64,000 nt of DNA from Bog-756 sp963830165 (GTDB lineage: Bacteria > Actinomycetota > Acidimicrobiia > Acidimicrobiales > RAAP-2). A program made the translations under genes and the position numbers. This document shows, in pieces, positions 34,556 to 42,356 of the stretch. Every line of letters begins with the position of its first letter. The first letter of the stretch is position 1. The notes under the pieces were generated by a model. It was not told where the DNA came from. It worked only from the letters and a program-made list of their open reading frames with translations, and did no database searches. Where the stretch lies: NCBI GenBank assembly GCA_963830165.1, contig CAWHKZ010000006.1:62001-126000 (forward strand), in the 5' to 3' direction.

Positions 34556-35508
34556 ATGCTGTTCCGGCAGCTCGAGTACTTCGTGGCCCTGGCTCGGGAG
34601 GAGCACTTCGCCCGGGCCGCCGCGGTGTGTTACGTGTCGCAGCCGGCGCTGTCGGAGGCGATCCGGAAGTTGGAGCGCGAGCTGGGCGTCCCGCTGGTGA
34701 ACCGGGGGCGGGCGTTCGAGGGCCTGACGCCGGAAGGGGAGCGGATCGTCGTCTGGGCCCAGCGGATCCTGGCGGACCATGACGCGCTGAAGCATGAGGT
34801 GGCGGCGATGCAGTCCGGCCTGGAGGGCCAGCTCCGGCTGGCGGTGATACCTGCCGCGTCCACGACCATCTCGCTGCTGCTCGAGCCCTTCTGTGCCGCC
34901 CACCCCCTGGTGAGCGTGGTGCTCGAGACGAAGCTGACCTCGTCGGAGATCCTCGACCGGCTCGACCGCTCCGAGCTCGATGCCGGGATCGTGAATGTGG
35001 AGGAGAGCGCGCTGGACAGTCGTGCCACCGCCACGCACTTCTACCGTGAGCACACGGTGCTGGCTGCCTCCCGCAATCTGGTTCCCGATTCGATCGAGCA
35101 GGTGGAGTGGTCGAAGCTGTGCCAGCTCCCGGTGTGCGCCCTCGATCCGTCGATGGGTGGTCGACGCCTGGTCGACGAGGCCCTGTACCGCCACGACGTG
35201 GTCCTCCATCCAGAGATCGAGACGGACTCGATCGCCTCGATCTACTCCTTGGCGGCCACCGGCCGATGGGCCGGGATCGTCCCCCAACCCTGGTTCCACG
35301 CGTTCCCCGATCGGACGAGGTTCGACTCGTGCCACTGGTGAAGCCGGTGGTCACGTCCCCGGTGCTGGTGGTCACCGGGCGGCCCGACGCCGGATCGACG
35401 CTCGGGAGCGCGTTCGCGGCCGCGGCCAGGGCGATGGCCCTGGACGAGTTCTTTGCGTTCGTGGGTCCCACCCACAACCTGGCGCGGCTCCCCGAGGTGA
35501 CGGTCTAG
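34556..35508 (+). CDS. LysR-family transcription regulator, frameshifted near its end
   Basis: The N-terminal winged HTH is typical (MLFRQLEYFVALAREEHFARAA, then YVSQPALSEAIRKLERELGVPLVNR) and residues 90-300 are the periplasmic-binding-like effector domain. The uninterrupted ORF stops at 35341. A missing base at about 35313-35320 explains this: the next frame continues VRLVPLVKPVVTSPVLVVTGRP and then AFAAAARAMALDEF, the normal LysR ending, and stops at 35508, overlapping the convergent fdh stop in CTAG. The repaired length is about 317 residues. It lies between the malate and oxalate genes and is the best candidate to bind the four GAT-N11-ATC elements. The effector is unknown; oxalate, formate or malate are reasonable. 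Confidence 0.85.
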
Positions 35509-36692
35509 TCGCCACTGCTGCCGGGGCTGCTGGCTCCGCTCACGGTGTAGGACTGGGCACCGGTTCCGGCGAGTTGGCCCCCGTCGACGATGAGGTACTC
35601 CTGACGGATGGCCCGGTGGGCGAAGAAGTCTTCGAGGATCTCCCGGGTGCCGGCGGCGTAGCGCGCCTGGGCTGACAGCGTGGTGCCCGAGGTGTGGGGC
35701 GTCATGGCGTTGTTCGGCATCGTGCGCCACGGGTGGTCGCCGGGCGGCGGCTGCGGGTACCACACGTCCCCGGCGTACCCCGCGAGCTGGCCGGACCGGA
35801 GTGCCCGTACCACCGCGTCACGGTCCATGATGGCGCCCCGTGCCGTGTTGACGATGTACGCCCCCCGCTTCATCGACCCGAGCAGATCGTCGTCGAAGAG
35901 GTGGTAGGTCGCCGGCACCAGCGGGCTGTGGATCGACAGGACGTCGACGGTCCGGACCAGTGACCGCACGTCGTGATGGAAGGTGAGGCCGAGCTCGTGT
36001 TCGAGCTCGGAGCTGAGGCGGCGCTTGTCGCTGTAGTGCAGGTGGACGTCGAACGGGGCGAGCCGGCGCAGCACGGCGACCCCGATGCGCCCGGCGGCGA
36101 GGACCCCGACGACCATGCCCTCGAGGTCGTAGGCCCGTTCCACGCTGTCGGCGATATTCCATCCGCCGCTGGTGATCCACCCGTGCGAGGGCAGGAAGTT
36201 GCGCACCAGGGCCAGGATCTGCATGACCGCGTGCTCGGCCACGCTGATGCTGTTGCAGAAGGTGACCTCGGCGACCGTGATCCCGCGGGCGATGGCGGCG
36301 TTGAGGTCGACATGGTCGGAGCCGATGCCCGCGGTGACGGCAAGCGTGAGGTTCGGTGCGTTGGCGATGCGCTCCGCCGTGAGGTAGGCGGGCCAGAACG
36401 GTTGCGAGATGACCACGTCGGCGTCGGCGAGCTCCTTCTCGAAGACGGAGTCGGGGCCGTCCTTGTCGGACGTGACCACGAAGGCGTGACCGGCGGCCTC
36501 CAGGAACTTCCGGAGCCCCAGTTCACCCGAGACCGAGCCGAGCAGCTCGCCGGGGGTGAAGTCGATGGACTCGGGGGTGGGCAGCATCTGGCCGTCGGGG
36601 TAGCCGTGCAGGACGGGGATGCTGTCGCGGGCGTAGACGGGCGGATAGCCACCGACCGGATCCGGGTAGAGGACACACACGATCTTGGCCAT
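35505..36692 (-). CDS. fdh: NAD-dependent formate dehydrogenase (metal-free type)
   Basis: The 395-residue enzyme oxidises formate to CO2 with NAD+. It follows the methylotroph enzyme closely: MAKIVCVLYPDPVGGYPPVYARDS, ISQPFWPAYLTAERIA (formate channel), AEVTFCNSISVAEH (substrate Asn), GVLAAGRIGVAVLRRLAPFDVHLHYSDKRR (NAD site), YIVNTARGAIMDRDAV (catalytic Arg) and MTPHTSGTTLSAQARY (catalytic His), with PQPPP holding the Gln. It removes the formate made from oxalate by Frc. It is divergent from oxc, with operator copy C before it. Confidence 0.95.
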   Translation of the reverse strand: MAKIVCVLYPDPVGGYPPVYARDSIPVLHGYPDGQMLPTPESIDFTPGELLGSVSGELGLRKFLEAAGHAFVVTSDKDGPDSVFEKELADADVVISQPFWPAYLTAERIANAPNLTLAVTAGIGSDHVDLNAAIARGITVAEVTFCNSISVAEHAVMQILALVRNFLPSHGWITSGGWNIADSVERAYDLEGMVVGVLAAGRIGVAVLRRLAPFDVHLHYSDKRRLSSELEHELGLTFHHDVRSLVRTVDVLSIHSPLVPATYHLFDDDLLGSMKRGAYIVNTARGAIMDRDAVVRALRSGQLAGYAGDVWYPQPPPGDHPWRTMPNNAMTPHTSGTTLSAQARYAAGTREILEDFFAHRAIRQEYLIVDGGQLAGTGAQSYTVSGASSPGSSGD

Positions 36693-36774
36693 CGCACAAC
36701 TCCCTGGACGGTGTTCGCGGACGAGGCTCCTCGGATCGCCCCGTTCCTGCCACCATCACATCCCCCGGCGGACG

Positions 36775-36817
36775 CGTCCAAGATTTCGCGCCGATCAGAA
36801 GATAGGGGCCGCCGATC
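36775..36817 (-). promoter_or_regulatory. 43-bp LysR-type operator/promoter element upstream of fdh (copy C)
   Basis: On the minus strand: GATCGGCGGCCCCTATC dyad, TGATCGGCGCGAAAT, CTTGGACG. The distance from the element to the fdh ATG is 82 nt. It is the closest relative of copy B and is in the opposite orientation to it. Confidence 0.7.
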
Positions 36818-36920
36818 AGGTGCGAGGCCGAGGTCGGCTCGTTCTCCGTCTTCCGGGTGAGCCGCCGGTGCCATGACCTCCGACCTGGGGACGGGGTGCT
36901 GCGGACCGCGTGGCGACCCT

Positions 36921-36963
36921 GATAGCCGGCGTCTATCACCTGGTCGGCAGGAAGTCTTGGACG
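36921..36963 (+). promoter_or_regulatory. 43-bp LysR-type operator/promoter element upstream of oxc (copy D)
   Basis: GATAGCCGGCGTCTATC dyad, TGGTCGGCAGGAAGT, CTTGGACG. Downstream, CGTTCCGGC.GA.AGTGA.GG is shared with copy A. The element ends 92 nt before the oxc ATG. Confidence 0.7.
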
Positions 36964-37055
36964 CCCACCGCGTTCCGGCGGACAGTGATGGAGATGCCCC
37001 GACCACCCTCCACGATCGGATCGGGCCCCGGACCGCACCGGAAGGGGTCCGACCG

Positions 37056-38795
37056 ATGAGCACCACCCTCGCCCCTCCGGCTCCGGCGACCAGATCCACC
37101 GAGCTGACCGACGGGTTCCACCTGGTCATCGATGCGCTGAAGCTCAACGGCGTCGAGACCATGTACGGGCTGCCCGGCATCCCCATCACCGATCTGGCCC
37201 GCCTGGCCCAGGCATCGGGCATCCGCTTCATCGCGTTCCGCCACGAGGCCAGCGCGGGCAATGCGGCCGCCGCCGCCGGGTTCCTGACCGGGAAGCCCGG
37301 CGTCTCCCTCACGGTCTCGGCCCCCGGATTCCTGAACGGACTGGTGGCCCTGGCCAACGCGACCGTCAACTGCTTTCCGATGATCCAGATCTCCGGGTCG
37401 AGTGAACGGCCCATCGTCGACCTGCAGCGGGGTGACTACGAAGAACTGGACCAGTTCGCCGCGGCCAGGCCGTTGGCCAAGGCCGCCTACCGCATCGACC
37501 GCGCCGAGGACATCGGGCTCGGTGTGGCCCGCGCCGTGCGTACCGCGAGCTCGGGCCGACCCGGCGGTGTCTACCTCGACGTTCCGGCCGCCGTGCTCGC
37601 CGAGACGATGGACGCGGTCGCCGGTGCCCGGTCGCTCTGGCGGGTGACCGACCCCGCACCCCGCCAGCTGCCGGCGCCCGAAGCGGTCGACCGGGCGGTC
37701 GACGTGCTCGCGGCCGCGGAGCGACCTCTGGTGGTGCTGGGCAAAGGCGCCGCCTACGCCCGGGCCGACGAGGAGATCCGGACGTTCCTCGAGTCGACCG
37801 GTCTCCCCTTCCTGCCGATGTCGATGGCCAAGGGCCTGCTTCCCGACGGCCACCCCCAGTCGGCGGCCGCGGCACGTTCCCTGGCGCTGGGCAGGGCGGA
37901 CGTCGTGATGCTGGTCGGCACGCGGCTCAATTGGCTCCTGGCCCACGGCGAGCCGCCCGAATGGGCGGCGGACGCCACGTTCGTCCAGGTGGACATCGAT
38001 GCCACCGAACTGGACAGCAACCAGCCCATCACCGCACCCCTGGTCGGGGACATCGGATCGGTGATGACGGCGCTCAACGAGCGGGTGGGCGGGAAGGTCG
38101 CCACCCCGGCGGCCTGGACCGACGAACTCGGGGCCCGCACGGCGCACAATGCGGCCTCGATGCAGAGGCGCCTGGCGGACGATCCGCTGCCCATGCACTT
38201 CTACAACGCCCTCGGCGCGGTCCGTGACGTGCTCGCCGACCGGCCCGACGTGTACGTGGTCAACGAGGGCGCCAATGCCCTGGACATCTGCCGCGACGTG
38301 CTCGACATGGCGGTGCCCCGGCACCGGCTCGACTGCGGCACCTGGGGCGTGATGGGCATCGGGATGGGCTATGCCATCGCCGCCGCGGTCGAGAGTGGTG
38401 CGCCTGTCGTGTGCATCTCGGGTGACAGCGCCTTCGGGTTCGCCGGCATGGAGATCGAGACGATCTGCCGCTACCACCTCCCGGTCACGGTGGTCATCCT
38501 CAACAACGGCGGCATCTACCGGGGTGACGGCGTGAACACGGTCTCGTCCGACCCGGCGGTGACGGTGCTCGAGCCGGACGCCCACCACGAGCGGCTCATC
38601 GAGGCCTTCGCCGGGACCGGCCACCACGTCACCACGCCCGAAGGTCTGACGGCCGCCCTGCGAGCGTCGCTGGACTCCCGGGCCCCGGCGCTCATCGACT
38701 GCGTCCTCGATCCGTCGGCCGGCACCGAGAGCGGGCACCTGACCAACCTCAACCCGAAGAGCGGAGCAGGCCCCGGCCCGGGTCCGTCCGGCTGA
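37056..38795 (+). CDS. oxc: Oxalyl-CoA decarboxylase
   Basis: This 579-residue thiamine-diphosphate enzyme converts oxalyl-CoA to formyl-CoA and CO2. TDGFHLVIDALKLNGVETMYGLPGIPITDLARL and RHEASAGNAAAAAGFLTGKPGV hold the cofactor Glu; ISGSSERPIVDLQRGDYEELDQF is a characteristic Oxc segment. The C-terminal TPP site reads ISGDSAFGFAGMEIETICRYHLPV followed by VILNNGGIY. ATG 37056 follows GGAAGGGG. It heads the oxc-frc-ligase unit and carries operator copy D upstream. Confidence 0.95.
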   Translation: MSTTLAPPAPATRSTELTDGFHLVIDALKLNGVETMYGLPGIPITDLARLAQASGIRFIAFRHEASAGNAAAAAGFLTGKPGVSLTVSAPGFLNGLVALANATVNCFPMIQISGSSERPIVDLQRGDYEELDQFAAARPLAKAAYRIDRAEDIGLGVARAVRTASSGRPGGVYLDVPAAVLAETMDAVAGARSLWRVTDPAPRQLPAPEAVDRAVDVLAAAERPLVVLGKGAAYARADEEIRTFLESTGLPFLPMSMAKGLLPDGHPQSAAAARSLALGRADVVMLVGTRLNWLLAHGEPPEWAADATFVQVDIDATELDSNQPITAPLVGDIGSVMTALNERVGGKVATPAAWTDELGARTAHNAASMQRRLADDPLPMHFYNALGAVRDVLADRPDVYVVNEGANALDICRDVLDMAVPRHRLDCGTWGVMGIGMGYAIAAAVESGAPVVCISGDSAFGFAGMEIETICRYHLPVTVVILNNGGIYRGDGVNTVSSDPAVTVLEPDAHHERLIEAFAGTGHHVTTPEGLTAALRASLDSRAPALIDCVLDPSAGTESGHLTNLNPKSGAGPGPGPSG

Positions 38796-38890
38796 GTCAC
38801 CGTCGCGACGGTGGCGATCCTCGCCGTTCCGGTCACCACGAGCCGACCACACACCCAACCACCAACCTCCCCCGAGAAAGGAGCGCGATC

Positions 38891-40156
38891 ATGGCTGACG
38901 CCCTCCCCCTGACCGGCATCAGGGTCATCGACTTCACCGGGGTGCAGGCCGGGCCGGCCTGCACCCAGCTCCTCGCCTGGTTCGGCGCCGACGTGCTGAA
39001 GGTCGAGCGAACGACAGGCGGCGACGTGACCCGCCACCAGCTCCAGGACATCCCCGGCATCGACGCCCTGTACTTCACGATGCTCAACAGCAACAAGCGC
39101 TCGCTGGCCATCAACACCAAGACCCCCGAGGGCCTGGCCGTCATGGAGGAGCTGATCCGCCGCTCCGATGTGCTGGTCGAGAACTTCGCCCCCGGGGCGA
39201 TGGACCGCATGGGTCTCACCTGGAAGCACATCCAGGAGCTCAACCCCCGCATCGTGTACGGCTCGGTCAAGGGCTTCAACGACGACTCCCGCTTCGCCGA
39301 CCTGAAGGTGTACGAGAACGTGGCCCAGGCCGCCGGCGGTGCGGCGTCGACCACCGGCTTCTGGGACGGCCCTCCGACGGTCAGCGGGGCGGCGCTCGGC
39401 GACTCCAACACCGGCATGCACCTGGCCATCGGCATCCTGACCGCCCTCGTCGGCCGGGAGAAGACCGGCAAGGGCCAGAAGGTGAGCGTGTCCATGCAGG
39501 ACGCGGTGCTCAACCTCTGCCGGGTCAAGCTACGGGACCAGGAGCGCCTCGAGGACGTCGGCTACCTGGAGGAGTACCCGCAGTATCCGAACGGGAAGTT
39601 CGGTGACGCGGTGCCCCGGGGTGGCAACGCCGGTGGCGGGGGTCAGCCGGGTTGGATCCTCAAGTGCAAGGGCTGGGAGACCGACCCCAACGCCTACATC
39701 TACTTCACCATCCAGGAGCAGAACTGGGCCCGCACCTGTGAGGCCATCGGCAGGCCCGGGTGGGCCGACGACCCCGACTACAAGACCGCCAGGGCCCGCC
39801 AGCCCCACCTGATGGACATCTTCGCCGACATCGAGAAAGGGTTGGCGGACAAGACCAAGTACGAGGCGGTCGACACCTTCCGCAGCTACGGCATCCCCTG
39901 CGCCCCGGTGCTGTCGATGAAGGAGATCGCCTACGACCCCGACCTGCGCAAGAGCGGCACCGTCGTCCAGGTCGACGAGGAGAAGCGGGGCAAGTACCTG
40001 ACCGTGGGCAGCCCGATCAAGTTCTCCGACTTCACACCGACCGTCACCGGCGCCCCCCTGCTCGGTGAGCAGAGCGACGAGGTCCTCGGCGAGCTCGGCT
40101 ACGACTCGGAGCGGATCGGCGCCCTGCACGAGGCCGGCATCGTCGTCGGAGGCTGA
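38891..40156 (+). CDS. frc: Formyl-CoA:oxalate CoA-transferase
   Basis: This 421-residue class III CoA-transferase moves CoA from formyl-CoA to oxalate. It matches the Oxalobacter enzyme along its whole length: FTGVQAGPACTQLLAWFGADVLKVER, KVYENVAQAAGGAASTTGF, WDGPPTVSGAALGDSNTGMH (nucleophilic Asp in GDS) and the glycine loop VPRGGNAGGGGQPGW. Cytoplasmic dimer. It is 95 bp after oxc and 5 bp before the ligase. A ribosome binding site GAAAGGAGCG precedes ATG 38891. Confidence 0.95.
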   Translation: MADALPLTGIRVIDFTGVQAGPACTQLLAWFGADVLKVERTTGGDVTRHQLQDIPGIDALYFTMLNSNKRSLAINTKTPEGLAVMEELIRRSDVLVENFAPGAMDRMGLTWKHIQELNPRIVYGSVKGFNDDSRFADLKVYENVAQAAGGAASTTGFWDGPPTVSGAALGDSNTGMHLAIGILTALVGREKTGKGQKVSVSMQDAVLNLCRVKLRDQERLEDVGYLEEYPQYPNGKFGDAVPRGGNAGGGGQPGWILKCKGWETDPNAYIYFTIQEQNWARTCEAIGRPGWADDPDYKTARARQPHLMDIFADIEKGLADKTKYEAVDTFRSYGIPCAPVLSMKEIAYDPDLRKSGTVVQVDEEKRGKYLTVGSPIKFSDFTPTVTGAPLLGEQSDEVLGELGYDSERIGALHEAGIVVGG

Positions 40157-40161
40157 GCTCC

Positions 40162-41703
40162 ATGGCCGGGTATCGGCCACCCCGGATACCGGACCTCGAC
40201 CGGTTCCTGGACGAGGCGGTCGAGGCGCGGCCGACGGCGGCCGCCCTCGTGGTGGGTCCCGAGCGGCTGCCGGTCAGCTTCGCCGAGCTGGCGTCCCTGA
40301 CGGACCACCTCGCCGCCGTCCTTCCGGCCCAAGGCCTGAACGCCGGCGACCTCGTGGCCCTCGAGGCCGCCAACAGCGTCGAGTTCGTGGCCGGCCTCCT
40401 CGGTGTGGCACGGGCCGGGATGGTGGTCGCCCCCATCGACTCGGCCCTCTCCTCCGAGGAGCGGAACGACCGCCTCGATCGTCTCGGAGCCCGTATCGCG
40501 CTCACCGAGGAGCGTGCCGACGTCGCCGACGGCGACTGCCCGGTGTGGAAGCTGGGCTTCACCCCGGGATGCTCCGACCTCCAGGTCACCGTGAGCGGGG
40601 GACCCAGGACCACGCCGTCGAACGCCCCCCGACTGGTGCCGGACGACCGGCTCGTCATGTTCACGGCCGGCACCACCGGTCGGCCGAAGATGGTCCCCTG
40701 GACGTGCCGGAGCATCACCGTGGCGATCGGCGACATCTGCGCCTGCTACGAGCTGACGCCGGCGGATGCCACCGTCGCGGTGATGCCGTTCTTCCACGGG
40801 CACGGCCTGATCGCCGGACTCCTCGCGCCGCTCGCCGGCGGAGGGTGCGTGCTGCTCCCCGCCCGGGGTCGGTTCAGCGCCCACACCTTCTGGGCCGACC
40901 TGGGCGCGGCCAAGGCCACGTGGTTCACGGCGGTGCCGACCATCCTCACGATCCTCCAGGCCCGTGCCAGCACCGACCAGCCCGCCTATATGCCGGCCCA
41001 CCTCCGGTTCGTGCGCACGTGCAGCGCCCCGCTCAACCCGGTCACCGGCCGGGACTTCGAGCACCTGATCGGTGCTCCGGTGCTCGACGCCTACGGCATG
41101 ACCGAGACCACCCACCAGGTCTCCAGCCAGCCCCTCCCGGCCAACGGGTCGGTGAAGGCCGGCACGGTCGGCCTCCCGACCGGGGTCGTGGTGCGCGTCG
41201 TCGGGACCGACGGGCACGACTGCCCGGCGGGTACGACCGGTGAGATCTGGATCGACGGACCGACGGTGACCCGCGGCTACCTCGAGGATGCGCAGGACAC
41301 CGTCGCGAGCTTCACCGACGGCTGGTACCACACCGGCGACCTCGGCACCCTCGACGCCGACGGCTGTCTGAGCGTCACGGGCCGGATCAAGACCCTCATC
41401 AACCGGGGAGGCGAGAAGATCGCCCCGGAACACGTCGAGGGGATTCTCGACCAGCACCCGGCCGTCGCCGAATCCGCCGTCCTCGCCCAGCCCGACCCCG
41501 TGCTGGGCGAACGCGTCGTCGCCCTCCTCGTTCCCGGACCCGGCGCGCACCTCGACCCTTCCGCCGTCGTGGCCTACGGCCGGGGACGGCTGGCCCCCTA
41601 CGAGGTGCCCCAGGACGTCAGGGTCGTCGACGCCATCCCGCACACCTCGAAAGGCGCCATCGACCGCCCGGCCGCGCTCGCCGCCTACGGGCACCCGGGC
41701 TGA
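40162..41703 (+). CDS. Acyl-CoA ligase, probably oxalate--CoA ligase
   Basis: The 513-residue AMP-forming ligase has the P-loop-like motif VMFTAGTTGRPKMVPWTCRSI, the A5 motif LDAYGMTETTHQV, and YHTGDLGTLDADG with the hinge GRIKTLINRGGEKIAPEHVE. It resembles the AAE3/Pcs60-like oxalyl-CoA synthetase group. Its position 5 bp after frc indicates that it primes the cycle by making oxalyl-CoA from oxalate, CoA and ATP. The oxalate specificity rests on context, not on residues I can verify. Confidence 0.85.
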   Translation: MAGYRPPRIPDLDRFLDEAVEARPTAAALVVGPERLPVSFAELASLTDHLAAVLPAQGLNAGDLVALEAANSVEFVAGLLGVARAGMVVAPIDSALSSEERNDRLDRLGARIALTEERADVADGDCPVWKLGFTPGCSDLQVTVSGGPRTTPSNAPRLVPDDRLVMFTAGTTGRPKMVPWTCRSITVAIGDICACYELTPADATVAVMPFFHGHGLIAGLLAPLAGGGCVLLPARGRFSAHTFWADLGAAKATWFTAVPTILTILQARASTDQPAYMPAHLRFVRTCSAPLNPVTGRDFEHLIGAPVLDAYGMTETTHQVSSQPLPANGSVKAGTVGLPTGVVVRVVGTDGHDCPAGTTGEIWIDGPTVTRGYLEDAQDTVASFTDGWYHTGDLGTLDADGCLSVTGRIKTLINRGGEKIAPEHVEGILDQHPAVAESAVLAQPDPVLGERVVALLVPGPGAHLDPSAVVAYGRGRLAPYEVPQDVRVVDAIPHTSKGAIDRPAALAAYGHPG

Positions 41704-41714
41704 GAGCCAGGGCG

Positions 41715-42290
41715 TCAGACGTGGAGCCTGTCCACGGCGCTCGTGATGTCATGGAACACACTGTCGACGGTCTGCTCGCCATCGATGTCGAGGAGCAGTC
41801 CGCGGTGGCCGTAGAAGCCGAGGAGGGGCTCCGTCTGGGCCTCGAACACCTCCAACCGGTGGGCGCTCGTGGTCTCGTCGTCGTCCCTGCGCTCCTCCCG
41901 GTCCCCCCGGGCCCGGAGCCGCCTGAGTAGCTCGTCACGACCGACGCGGAGGTAGACGACGGCCTGGAGCTCGACGCCGCCGACTTCGTGCGCCACCGAG
42001 TAGGCGGCCTCCGCCTGGCGCAGCGTCCTCGGGAAGCCGTCGAGCACGTAGCCCCCGTGGCCCGCCGCCTCGAGGACCGGCCCGGCCAGCATCTCGAGCA
42101 CGAGTTCGTCGGGGACGAGATCGCCCCGCCGCACGTAGTCGGCTGCGACCCTGCCGATCCTCGTGCCACGGGCGATCTCGGATCGCAACAGTGCCCCGCT
42201 GGACAGATGTGCGATTCCGTAGTGGGCAGCCAGCTTCGTCGCCTGGGTGCTCTTTCCGGCACCCGGATACGCCACCAGCAAGAGTCGCAC
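41715..42290 (-). CDS. adk: Adenylate kinase-like nucleotide kinase
   Basis: The 191-residue P-loop kinase has LLVAYPGAGKSTQATKLAAHYGIAHLSSGALLR, YVLDGFPRTLRQAEAA and LRRLRARGDREERRDDDETTSAHRLEVF with the lid-type basic residues. The LID is short and lacks zinc Cys. It transfers phosphate from ATP to AMP or another nucleoside monophosphate. The P-loop reads YPGAGKS instead of the usual GPPGAGKG/GAPGAGKG, so this may be a second, divergent adenylate kinase rather than the housekeeping copy in the ribosomal operon. TACCCT lies 7 nt before the GTG. Confidence 0.82.
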   Translation of the reverse strand: MRLLLVAYPGAGKSTQATKLAAHYGIAHLSSGALLRSEIARGTRIGRVAADYVRRGDLVPDELVLEMLAGPVLEAAGHGGYVLDGFPRTLRQAEAAYSVAHEVGGVELQAVVYLRVGRDELLRRLRARGDREERRDDDETTSAHRLEVFEAQTEPLLGFYGHRGLLLDIDGEQTVDSVFHDITSAVDRLHV

Positions 42291-42297
42291 CTTCGTC

Positions 42298-42303
42298 AGG
42301 GTA
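42298..42303 (-). promoter_or_regulatory. -10 box of the adk-like gene (leaderless)
   Basis: TACCCT on the minus strand ends 7 nt before the GTG start; the gene probably has its own leaderless promoter despite following lon on the same strand. Confidence 0.35.
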
Positions 42304-42356
42304 CCGGCGACCCCGTAGCGCCCGGCCCGGGACGTCGCCGACCTGGTGGTCCGGGC

